Assembly: GCA_024741835.1 (NCBI GenBank)
Contig: JAENRP010000001.1
Location: forward strand, 310,001 to 374,000
Reading direction: 5' to 3'
Origin: Diplocarpon mali
Taxonomy: Eukaryota > Ascomycota > Leotiomycetes > Helotiales > Drepanopezizaceae
Length of the DNA: 64,000 nucleotides
The position numbers and the translations under genes were made by a program. Shown one piece after another: positions 1 to 10,665 of the stretch (position 1 is its first letter; every line of letters begins with the position of its first letter). A model generated the notes under the pieces. The model made no database searches. It was not told where the DNA came from and saw only the letters and a list, made by a program, of their open reading frames with translations.

Positions 1-2354
1 TTCATTCTGTTGCGATCCAGCGCACATAGCAGATGTGAGCGCCTACCGGGGCTGCTTCCCAGCCATCGCAGGACAGAGTACGTAGCGACTAGCACGCGGC
101 AACGCAATTACTACGCGGTACAAGCAACACGCGGTGGGAATTCGGATCCGCCGCCTGCGAGCGAGGGGACCCCCGAAAGGAGTTGTGTGAGGCACCTGCG
201 CTACTGGGCACCGCTTGCTATGTGTACGGCGACGTCAGAGATATAGCCGATCACCAGCCCTATATCTCGAGAGTTGAACCCTTTTCCTGTGCGATCGTCC
301 CCCCTCGAATGTCAAATCAGCACGGAACCGACGCGAACTGCACGGGGGGCCGGCCGCTCCGCTCACCGCTTCCGGATGTGCCAGGGGGGGGGATGTAAAT
401 ATAAACAAGTGCCGACTCGGTTCTCTCGGCCCCTTTATCACGTGTAGGCAACAAGTACAAGGCGCACCCGGGTGCGAGGAACGAAATGACTGAAATCACG
501 GTGTAGTGCGTCCGTCAGCGAAAATCGTTTAGAGTGGTGATGTCACCGCTTTCCATGAGGCGGCCTTCTCGTGCCCGGGGCTGTTGGGGGGTGACCTGTT
601 CGGCGGCAGAGGCAATAGGTCTGCGTGTGCGAGTCGGAAAGCTTACATTGCCTTTCTCCTGCCAGCGGGAAAGTCACGAGGCATCCCCAGCGCAGCACAG
701 CACAGCGCAGCACAGCAGAAGCACGTGCCAGCATCCAAGTGATTAGTTCCAAAGCATACTGCAGTACACGTCTGATCTGACTGGCTCGATCCCCTGTCCC
801 ATCCCCCCCTCTTCCCTGACAGCGCCCCGCAGAAGAAGACCACGCGCATCCGCGCCAGTGCTTCGGAATAGCATTTCCAGGGGGCGAAGAGAAGGGCAAA
901 GGCCCGGTTCCTGGTGCGCATCGAGATCTGGACGCGGGATCGGGAGGGCGCGAGGCACGACCTCCAGAGATTCCGCGAAGGGGGACTCTGCGGGCTGGGC
1001 TGGGACTTGCGTACGAGGCTGGCTTCGATCAGGGGGACCGCGGTAGGATGAGGCCGCGGGGCGTCCGGCGCGGCTGCTGGCCTGCCGATACGTGACGGAG
1101 GGAAGATGAGGCTGGCGTCGGCGTCGGCATCGGCTCGGCATCCGGCGAGCTGGGTAGGGTTTCTGGCTGTCTTGTCTCGTCGTTTGCGTCCGGAGTACGC
1201 TCGATATCCTTCTCGGATATGCACATGGACATGCACGTCGACGGGGACGTGGACAGACGGTCCCCCGCGAGCAGAGGAGGTGGAAGTCCTCGTCGGGCGA
1301 ACGGCGCAGCACAGCGCAGCATCGAACCGCGCATCTCCAGACCCCGGAGCGAGTCGGGGAATGATCGAAGGCCGGGGTTCTGGAAGGAGTCTAGGAAGGC
1401 CGGGAGGGGACGGGCGGGACCGGGCCCTCGCAGCCGCTGCCGCAGCCTCAACCTTAAAACCTGAGCGTCGGATACTTTCCAGGGTGTCCTGTGGGAGAAA
1501 ATGGAAAAGAGGACATGGGAGGAAACATGTATCTATGCCACTCCATGAATATATATATATATGTGGGAGAGGATACGGAGAAACACAGCCCGCCGCGGTC
1601 GAACCGTCCTCGGTCTCCAAGTACCATCGTCTTCCCCCGCCTCATCGCCCAGCGAGCGTCCCTCGGAACCAGAACCGTCGCCAGCGCTACTTCGAACCGA
1701 CTCTGACTCGCAACCCCTTCTCGTTGCTGTGTTGATGATCATGACACATCACCCTCACCATTGATTGATCTATCCGTTTGCCCTGCTTGATTCTTTTACG
1801 AGAAAAAATTTCGGTCAAGGAAAAAAGTTACTCCCGACCGGGAATGTCCCCCCTATCGGCCAGCACCCTCCCTCCTTGCTCCACCCATCCTTCGCTTACC
1901 CCCTGACCCGAACAACGACCCCAAGAGCAGAGTCCAGCAAAGGAAGCACAATACAACACAACCCTCGCCGCTACCTTTCCATCGAGAGCACGCCCCTCGT
2001 GGATGGGGGAGGAGATTTGTTACCTGATAAGACCGTGTTGTCGTCGACTGGACTCAGTCCACAGCCTGGGAGTCTTCTACAGTACTGTGCATCGGCCACG
2101 GCACCAAGCGCGCAGCCACGTACGTGGCAGCTCCACATGCAGGGTCTGCTCAGCCTTCCTCTCCTTTCCTCTCCCTCCTCTCCTCCACTCCACTTGACTT
2201 TGGCTCCTTCGACCAGGTATCCCGGGACCAGGTATGTTCGCGTAGCTGAGTCCTTGGTAGTCAAGACCAGTGCCGTGGAGAGTGCAGCCAGAAGCGAGAT
2301 TATCCCGCCCGCCGGCAGGGCATGAGTAGATCATCCACAAGTCATAAATCAGAA
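1..2354. other. GC-rich intergenic DNA, no gene recognised
   Basis: Open frames are numerous on both strands and overlap each other heavily, which is what high GC with few TA-containing stops produces. None has a recognisable domain, and their translations are rich in Pro, Arg and Ser. A TATATATATAT run lies near 1550-1561. I see no convincing exon-intron structure. It could hold promoter or non-coding transcript sequence for the downstream CDC25 gene, but nothing shows that directly. Confidence 0.6.
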
Positions 2355-2660
2355 GGAAAAGCATAAGTGAAGCCGATCACAAAGTCAATCACGATGCATC
2401 AGCGGCATCAGGAAAGCATATCATCATAGCACAAAGTGTATCACGGAGCATCACGGCATAAGAGAGCACGTGGAAAGCATATCATCATAGCATAAAGTGA
2501 ATCACGGAGCATCACGGCATAAGAGAGCACGTGGAAAGCATATCATCATAGCACAAAGTGAATCACGGAGCATCCACGGCATCAAAAAGCACGTGGAACG
2601 CAAATCATAGATCAGAAATCATCCACGGCATGGCGAGCACGAGGAAAGCCGATCTTCAAC
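2355..2660. repeat. Minisatellite, about 61-bp unit, about five copies
   Basis: Units starting with GGAAAGCATATCATC begin at about 2411, 2472 and 2533, a period of exactly 61 bp, and are nearly identical. A diverged unit starts near 2595, a degenerate one near 2355 and a partial one near 2643. Each unit contains ATCACGGAGCATC and ends in GAGCACGTG, so every good copy carries a CACGTG E-box-like hexamer. No open frame is maintained across the array. Confidence 0.9.
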
Positions 2661-3984
2661 CATAAACCATCAACAACGTGAAAGGCGAAACCCTTCCTCG
2701 CCCTCTCTCCTCTCTCTCTCCTGCTTCCCGCCGCTCTCGCTCTCTATCACCCCCCTTTAATTTTCGTCATCCTGTTCCCAATGCCCAGTCCTTCCTAGGC
2801 CACTGTGCCACAGTGTGGTTTTACCACTCTGCAGCCTCGAAATCTCGCGCCCGTGCCATGCTGGGCAGGGCAGGGCAGGGCAGGGCAGAACAGCTCTACC
2901 GTACTCTGTGGCGTTGGAACTGAAATGACCTGACCTGACCGGACTTGGGGCGGGAATCGAAGCAAGATCACTCTCCAATGCCAATTCTAAAAAAAAAAAA
3001 AAATAGAAAAGAAAGAAGAGAAAAAGAAAAAGGAAAAAGAAAAAAGAGGGCCGTTGGACTCGCCGCTAGGTTCGCCGGCGGGGGTACTAGCGCACCTCCA
3101 GCCGGTTCGGAAATCGATACGAGTATCTGAGCTGTGGGTAGCCAAGGCAGCAGTCCCGCAGAGGGAGCACACGGCCGAGCCACGAAGCCCGAGCCGCGCG
3201 CCCTCTTCTCTTCCCACCCGGGCCGGCCGGGACTCCGAGTGCCCACGCTGCTCCCCGCCCGCCGGCCCGGTCCAGCGCGCCCGTCTCGCTCGCTCTCCCG
3301 CGCACTTGTTGTCCCCGGGGGCCTGCCGCGGACGAGCACGCGCTTCGCTTCCTCGGCCGACGGTCGCGAGCCTTTGCCGCGTACCGCTCCACGCGGTCCC
3401 TGAGCGCGGAATGAATGCCACAGCACCCGACGAAGCCGCTTCGGTAAGCGAAGATAACAGCCGACCGATCGATCCCCCATCCCTTGCGCCGCGGCCTGCT
3501 CTCCTCGCCCGTCCCCTTTTTCTCTCCTGCACCTCTCAACCCCCCTCCGGCGCTGACACCCTGACGGTGCACGACCCGAGAATCCCAACCCGCACGGAAG
3601 AGCCCCATGTCTCTTGGAGATGGTATTTATATATTTCTATACTTTTACATTTATCTATATACCCCTCGTACCCTCTCGCCCTCGCCTCACGTCGGGAGCA
3701 CGGCTCTCCGCCGTCGGACCCGCCGCGGCACGTCGAGGGCGAGCGCGATTGTCAACCAGTAGGCTGGACGGAACGGGTATTCGGAGGGGGGCAGATACCC
3801 GTCTACTCGGAGAGGAGACGGCGTGTGTGGTTTTTGGTACGTGGAAGTCCAAGGGGTTATTATTATTACTATTATTGCTATTATGATTATTATTATGATT
3901 TTTTATTTTTTTTTTCGCCACATCGAGGAGCGTGAGACCCACCGGTGACGTCGGGGGTTGGATCGGCTTGCAAGGTGTTATTAT

Positions 3985-4018
3985 CATTATGAATCTCATT
4001 ATGAATCTCATTATGAAT
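3985..4018. repeat. 12-bp direct repeat CATTATGAATCT
   Basis: Almost three tandem copies of CATTATGAATCT lie just downstream of the TTA/TAT-rich microsatellite at about 3857-3911. This is simple-sequence expansion. Confidence 0.8.
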
Positions 4019-4150
4019 ATGATCATTTGGGTATGGGAAGCCCGCGGGGCGAGACACTTCATCAGAGGACTCGGCACTCTTGCTACCCGCCGACCTCAAG
4101 CGAGAGGTCCAGAGGCAGGTCATGTCACAACCGCCGACACCGTATCCTGG

Positions 4151-4189
4151 ACCTCGACCTCGACCTCGACCTCGACCTCGTCGACCTCG
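4151..4189. repeat. Hexanucleotide (ACCTCG)n tract
   Basis: About six copies of ACCTCG in a row with one interruption. The tract reads as Leu-Asp, Thr-Ser or Arg-Pro repeats depending on frame, which explains the repetitive peptides of the overlapping spurious frames. Confidence 0.85.
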
Positions 4190-5477
4190 GAGCCCGACCT
4201 TCACTCCGACCCCGACCCGGCAGCTGCGACTTCGGCCCACCCTCAACCTCTGCCTCCACTCGGAGGAGTTGAGGCTGAGGCGGGTCGAGGAGATGGACTC
4301 CTTAGGTAAGCAGACGTCTCGGCTACGCCCTCTCATCCCCTGGGCCCTGCCCGCCCGTACCGAGTGGGCCAGGACGGGTCGCCGTAATTCCACCACGCCT
4401 GCTGATTGGCCGGCGGGCAGCGGCACGTGGCCGTGGCCTTGGCTCTGGCCTTGTTGACATCGACGCTGCTGCGGCCCTGCTGCGGCCCTGCTGCTGATGC
4501 GGCGCTGCGGGACAGCGTCCTCGCCGTTCATCATGGCCCCCGGTCGTGCCGAGCCTGGCGAGGGAGAGGCTGCGGTCGGACCGGGAGCTGGCCGACGCGC
4601 TTCGAGAGTACGAGAGTGCCCCGTGGAGTCCAGATCCAGCGGCTCTGAGTTCTGTTGCCGGGGACACGCTCACCGCTTGTATTGGAGCAGCAACGGCGGG
4701 TGCTGGGCTGGAAACTGGGCGCGCTCTTCTCTATTGTGATGCATGATTGTTCTGCGTGCGGTGAGGGCGGTTGGCTTGCACGGGCGGGGGGAGGCCCGAT
4801 GGGAAAGATGACGCTGGAGAATGACGCAGCGGTGGTGGGTTTGAGGGGGGATCTGAAAATAGGGGCAGGACGGCTGTAGCAGGAGACGGTCGATGTGATG
4901 ATGGCCCCCCCATCCCTGATCACCATACTCGGTACAACGCTCCAGATTGAGAGCATAGGGCACGCGAGAGTATTCGCCTACGCAAAGGGTGCGTGTGGAT
5001 AGGTGGACATGGGGATATTCTGTGTGGATGTCAACAAACCCCCAGTCCTGCAATTGACAGGCGAGGACAGGGATGCTGGCCTTAGCTGAGGAGCCCCCCG
5101 CCCTTAACAGCTGGGGTTGATTTTCAGGTCCGCGCTCGAGCTCGAGCTCCGGTTTGCGGTAGATNCCCCCCCGAGGCTGTATCCTCGTGCCATTGGTGGC
5201 CTGACCTGATTCTGATTCGACTGGGCTGGACTGGACGGGATTGGATCGGGTTGCCAGTAATTCCTCGGGAGAGTAATGGATTGTCACGTCAACGCATGCA
5301 CGCCCGTCTCTGCCGATACCACCCGAAACACCGGTCAGCAGGTGAAGATCGCAAGCAAAGCCACCAAGCCACCCTTCCTGTAGACGGCGGAGACACGCGA
5401 GGATGACAGCCGAGCAGAATTCGAGACGTAGCTTAGGTAATTAGCTAATCGGCCCCGGCACCCTGGGAAGCCGCATC

Positions 5478-5620
5478 GGGAAGGTGGGTGGGTGGAGAGT
5501 GGCAAGTTGGGAAGTGGGAAGTGGGGAAGAGAGAAGTGGGAAGTGGGAAGTGGGAAGTGGAAGGTGGAAGGTGGAAAGGGAGAAGGTGGAAAGGTAAGAG
5601 GTGGAAGGTGGAAAGTGGGG
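5478..5620. repeat. Purine-rich tract of GGGAAGT-like repeats
   Basis: About 140 bp of G and A on the plus strand, broken only by scattered T and one C, built from imperfect GGGAAGT, GGAAGGT and GGTGGAA units. G-triplets recur throughout. Such strand-asymmetric sequence is typical of polypurine microsatellites that can form triplex or quadruplex DNA. No gene overlaps it convincingly. Confidence 0.85.
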
Positions 5621-7750
5621 ACTGGAGCTTAATAAGGGATGGATGCAGGTGGGTGGCCATGATGCACTATGCGAAGCGATGCAGGCCGGGGGGCTGAGGG
5701 AGAAGGAGAGGCAGAGGCCGAGGCAAGGAGCGAACGAGGGAGACGCGTTTGTCAATATTGACATCGCGTCGCTTGGGCACGACGGTGTGTGCCGGCTCCG
5801 GGAGTCCGAGTTGGAGCCGGCGTTTGGGCTCTTCTGGCTTCGCGAGAGCGCCGACCTACTCACTCGTAGGTTCTTCTGCGGAAATTGTGCCCCGAGCCTC
5901 GGTACTAAGTCAGAGGCCTCGACGGCGCGCGCGGCCAGAACCGAAACACCGGGCAGGACAGGGCAGGACAGGGCAGGACGGAGAGTCCGGTAGTCGCACT
6001 GCGTGCGGAGCTTTCCTGGGGCCGTGGGCACGTACACCGTGGGAGCAGCGTACGGGTAGGCAGGTTGGAAGTGTGAATGGTGAAGTGTGACGTGTGGGGT
6101 CGCTGTATCCTCGGGGCATCACGGTCGAAGGGTCAGTGCGCGGGAAAGGTTCGCAGAGACCGACCGCCGGGGCTTCTCGACGCTTGGAGCTCGGGAAACG
6201 AGGCGGAGGAGGGGAGAGAAGAAAAGGAAAAAACAAGAGCCCGCGCGGCGCTGGGAGAGCACTCGGCCCTTGTCGAGTGACGGTTCTCACCCCAAGACAT
6301 GGCCGGGTCCATGTTTCCAGGCAAGACAGAAGGAAGGAAAACCGGCCGCTGTCAGAAGAAAAGCTCCGAGGGGGGTTTGAGTCAACCCGTTGGCGGGCAC
6401 GGGGGGCCGAAGCTCGGGTTTTCCTGGCCGAGCCTGGTGGCGGCAAGGTTTCCGTTCCCCTTTTTTTGGAACTTTTTTTTTTTTTTTTTTTTTCCTTCCT
6501 CCCTCTATTTTTGGCGAGGTCTTTTGCACCTTGACCTCTCACGTTGCTGTGGTCGTGTTTTGGGCTTGCCGAGCGGTGGGAGGAGGATGGCAACTAGAAA
6601 AACTCTGCAGGAGGCTTCATTTGTGAGATGTGATCAGTAAGCCGGCCTGTTGTCTGCACGGGGAGAGGGTCTATTCTCTCCGGATGCAAGGAACTGCAGG
6701 TACTTTTCTGCTGGATCTACGAATTGTGTCGGGGGCGAATGGCGTCTGTGCATCCATCGGCAGAGGGGGCAGAGCCGGTTCGTGGAATCGAGTCCGTGAG
6801 GCGGCCAGGTACTCGTGTACCTTGGGCCGTGAATGGGGACAGTCCCGTGCCGCAAGTCCATCTCCGGGGGAAGCAAGTGACAAATACTGTTCGCCGGCAA
6901 GGGAGGGGAGGGGGGGGGGGGACGCCGTTGGTCTCATCGCATTGCACCTCATCGCCGCGACGATGCGAAGCCGGTGCAGCGGGCTGCCCTCACGCACAGG
7001 TCGCCAGACGTAGGGAGGGACCGCTCTGCAATTGTCTCTCTCTCGAAAGGTGGTGTCGGGGAAGGACAGTGCAGTGCATTGCCGTACCGGTCCATACAGA
7101 TCCCCTGCATCGGGGAAATAATCCTCCTCAGTATGCTCACCATCATCATGGGCAAACCATACTCACCATCATCATAGGGAAATAATCCTCAGCACCACCC
7201 TCTTCATCATCATGCCGCAAGTCCCTGGAGCCGCCAAGGCCACGGCTCCGTACTCTCATCCTCGACCAGCCCACTCGCCTCACCATGGAAAGGATATATA
7301 GTATCTAGTAAGGGACAGTCTTGTATCGGATCGTATATTCCAGGTTCTCCCCGTCTTCCTCTCTGCTGGCTGCTCTCGCTCGCTCGCCCCTTCTCCTCCC
7401 ACATTCCCCCTGCAAGGAAGCTCTGGGGGAGGTGATTTGGGATTTAGCTGTCAGGGAATTCCCTCCATCTTTCTCCCCCGCTAACCGCCCGGCGCGACGA
7501 GCAGCCACCAGCCCACCGGTATACAACGGATTGTGGACTTGTCGCAGTACGAAGTCGGTACACAGGACTTTCCATACAGCCGGGTTCTGACGGGCAGCAG
7601 GGGACTCTGATTGGCCCGTCGAGGCGCGGGTAGCCGAATTGTCCCAGCAACAGCGGGGCCAAGTAGGGCGGGGCAGGGGGGATGCGAGCGCAGGGGGAAA
7701 CCCGAAAGTCCTGTGTGTACCAGGGAGAGCCAGGTCGGCAACCTGAGCTT
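5621..7750. other. GC-rich intergenic DNA, no gene recognised
   Basis: Contains a triple GGGCAGGACA repeat near 5951-5980, a poly-T run near 6474-6493 and overlapping domain-free open frames on both strands. No gene is supported. Confidence 0.55.
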
Positions 7751-7806
7751 TTTGCATTTGCATTTGCATTTGCATTAGCTTTTGCACTAGCATTTGCATT
7801 GCATTG
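7751..7806. repeat. (TTTGCA)n microsatellite
   Basis: Repeated TTTGCA units with a few substitutions (AGC, CTAGC), ending in three GCATT/GCAT units. It lies about 1 kb upstream of the CDC25 start codon. Confidence 0.85.
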
Positions 7807-8797
7807 CATCGTTCCCCACTTGACCCGCCGTCAACTGGTCAACACGCCCCACCTCACCCCTGGCTAGCTCGGGGACCCCTGCTCGTCACTCCGATTCTCC
7901 ATTTCTCCCATTCTCCCCACCTCCACCCTAGACCCCCCCATGACCCAAAGAAAAAAAAGTCCAGAAGTCCAACACTCCAACACTCCAAGACGAAGAAGAC
8001 CGAAAACACCCCCCCCCCCAAGACATTGCATGCCATATCCACCTCATCCCACAAAGTCACATCCCTTCCCATTAACCCATCAACCCATCAACCCACATCC
8101 CACATCCCACACACCCACTCCACGCTCGTGCACCAGACGACCGTTCCCTTCAGTCCCGTGCGGTCCTGGCTGTCCAAGCTGACCTTGCTTGTTGCTTTTA
8201 TCTCCCACCGCCGCCCACGTCAACCTCCACCTCTCCTGCTACCACGACCTCGCCCTCCTCCTCCTCTTCCTCCTCCTCCCCCATCCTCCGCGTCGATTGT
8301 TGAAGCATAGCATTCTCGTTCGAAAAGGCCGCCTCCCCCGCCCTTCGAATGTTAATACCATCTTCTCCAACTCGACCACGGATCAACGACAACCCGCAGC
8401 ATCCCGATCCCGCGCAAGAGATCTCTCGAAAAATCCCGTCCAACCCCCCCCCTCCTCGCGTTACGGAGTGCCCCTCTCTAATCTCGCTCTCTCCCACGTC
8501 CCCCAGCAGACCAGACACGGAGCCCGGCCAGAGTCTCGATGTCTAGAGCACCTCGGTAGCAACGTCACCCCGAATCTTTCCCCGGAAAGCTCCTCCCACC
8601 CGCGGCGCCGCCACGAACATTGGATCTCCTCCCCAATCGTGCGGATTCTCCTCGATCCCGTCGTCAAGCACGCACCGCCTCTCTCTCTGCCCTGCCCTGC
8701 TCCGGGCTCCCTGCAGCGGATTCTACGCAGGCTGATTTGAGCGGTCCAACACGGCCTCGCAGACGGGAGCGTCGTCTTATCCTCAACCCACATCACT
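7807..8797 (+). promoter_or_regulatory. Pyrimidine-rich promoter/leader of the CDC25 gene with upstream ORFs
   Basis: Strongly C/T-rich on the plus strand, as is common just upstream of filamentous-fungal genes. Two upstream ATGs precede the CDC25 start: one at 8349 opens a 65-codon frame ending at 8546, and one at 8539 opens a six-codon frame ending at 8559. No ATG lies between 8560 and the CDC25 start. If the transcript includes this stretch, the uORFs could limit translation of the mitotic activator. The transcription start is not visible, so this is inference. Confidence 0.45.
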
Positions 8798-10665
8798 ATG
8801 GAAGCGTCATCTCCTCTGGCTGCCATGCAGCAGACGTCCTTCATGCCGTCCTGGGGACTCGGAGGCGACATGTACACCTCGCATCCTCATGCACATCTAT
8901 CGCATACCGCTTTCGGACCGGGGGCCTTCAACTTCCGAGACCTCAGCATGAGGCGCTCCAGCAAGTCCGAATACTACTCGGGCGGGCCAGACTACTTCCA
9001 GGTCAAGCCGGTGCGTGGATCTTCTCCGACGGCGAGTCTGGCGGCAGACCTCTCGCAGAACTTTCACATTGATATGAGGTATGCCCTTCCCCCCTCCGCT
9101 CCTCTCGCCCGGCAGCTAATCGGCTGTAGCCCGCAGCTACCGACCCCCCGGAGATCCCTCTTCACCTCGAACTTGTTTGGCACACTTGATGGACGGGGTG
9201 AGAAAGAATACATCCCCCATGGGCTGAGCAGGTGTTAATGTTTGATTTTTTTCTTCTTCCAGAAAGCGTCACGACTCCTCCCCCGCCGTCCTCCTCTCCC
9301 GGGCCGTTGAATGAGAGGATGGACATCTCGCCCCTCCCGCACAAGCAGCCATTCCAGGCGCAGATTAACATCCAATCTCCGACCCCTGGCCACGTCAATG
9401 AGGTGATGATGGATTCTTCTCCGCCTCGCCCGCAATTCTTGGACGCGCCCCGACCAAGCGGCATCGAGTAGGGGGAAATGCACATTCCTAGATCCGAGAC
9501 ATGCAATGCTGATCCGTGCTCTAGGCGGAGGAAATCTCTCCTGGTCCGACCCTCCCTCACCAGGACGAAAGGTTACTCGACGAATTCCCTCTCCCGGAAT
9601 CCCGAACTGCCTCCCTTCCGCTTCGGGGCGGGGAGCAGCAAGCTGTCGACGTCCACATCCATGTCCCTGGGGGAGTGCTTCATGGAATCGCCCCCGCAAG
9701 AACGGAGGCCGCAGTCCGCCAACAGCCCGTCCGTCTCGGTCATGGGGCCGCCCCGTCCGAACCGGCCGTTCGGGAGCATGAACGGCCTGTCGTTTCGAAA
9801 CGGCTCTCCCATTGGCAATCACACCCGAAGACCTTCCAACCCGTTGATTCGGCCTCGGAAGCAATTCCGTCGATCGTTGAGCATGTTCGAGCACCCGGGG
9901 GAGATGATGAAGGGGAAGAAGGAAGACCTCCCGCCGAGCAATCTGCACACGGTCATGGACGTGGACGAGCTGCACCAGCCCGCCCTGCCTCATTTCTTCC
10001 AAGAGGGTCAGCCGGACAGCATTCCCCGGATCACCAAGGAGACGCTGCTCGAGGTGCTGGATGGGAATTTCGATGACAGCTTCGACCAGAGGATGATTGT
10101 CGACTGCAGGTTCGAGTACGAGTTTGACGGGGGCCACATCGATGGCGCCGTCAACTACAACGACAAGGAGCTGCTGACCGGTCAGCTCTTCGAGCAGGCT
10201 CTCCCGGGCAAGACCCTCCTCATCTTTCACTGCGAGTACTCCGCCCATCGGGCTCCCATCATGGCCCGCCACGTGCGGAAGCAGGATCGCTCTACCAATG
10301 CTGAGCATTACCCCAAGCTCACGTACCCGGAGGTGTACATCCTCGATGGCGGGTATAGCACTTTCTTCTCCGAGTACGCTAGCCGTTGCTTCCCGCAGAA
10401 CTACGTGGAGATGGATGCCAAGGAGCACGCGTACACCTGCGAGAGGGAGATGGGCCGGCTGCGCCAAAACAGAACCAAGCTGGGAAGGGCCCAGACTTTT
10501 GCCTTTGGAACACATCAAATAGACGACAGTCCAACTGCCCCCAACCGATCCAGAGGTCACGCCGGGGAAGATCTGATGATGGCCGGAATGAGCTCATCCC
10601 CCATGCTCGCCTCGCCCGTGCTGGGCTCCGATCGAGGACTGGCAAGACGCATGGTGTCATACTAA
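8798..10665 (+). CDS. M-phase inducer phosphatase, CDC25 family
   Basis: Dual-specificity phosphatase that removes inhibitory phosphates from the cyclin-dependent kinase to start mitosis (Schizosaccharomyces Cdc25, Aspergillus NimT, yeast Mih1). Four exons: 8798-9078, 9130-9197, 9263-9467 and 9525-10665, giving 564 aa in one frame. The N-terminal ~340 residues are Ser/Pro-rich and probably carry phosphorylation sites. The rhodanese-type catalytic domain follows, beginning near residue 350, with IVDCRFEYEFDGGHIDGA as its opening motif. The CX5R active site is HCEYSAHRAP with Cys421 and Arg427; most relatives have G, not A, after the Arg. The start has A at -3 and G at +4. Exons 1 and 2 join at a TPRRSLF motif, which fixes the acceptor at 9129 rather than the AG seven bases downstream. 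The very long gene-free upstream stretch is unusual. Confidence 0.95.

Larger units (their letters stand above)
2661..5477. other. GC-rich intergenic DNA with simple repeats, no gene recognised
   Basis: Holds many low-complexity tracts: GGGCA repeats around 2863-2888, a poly-A then A/G-rich stretch at 2988-3048, a TTA/TAT-rich microsatellite near 3857-3911, and direct repeats near 3985-4189. One ambiguous base lies at 5165 beside a C run. Long overlapping open frames occur on both strands but lack domains and shift frame at the repeats. I support no gene here. Confidence 0.55.

Noticed and set aside
643..1620. 325-codon minus-strand open frame, with several other long frames at 1-8 kb
   Set aside because: Overlaps equally long frames on both strands, has no domain and reads as low-complexity Pro/Arg/Ser; this is expected of GC-rich non-coding DNA.
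3054..3935. 293-codon plus-strand frame
   Set aside because: Ends in a poly-Tyr stretch produced by the TTA/TAT microsatellite and overlaps competing frames; no domain.
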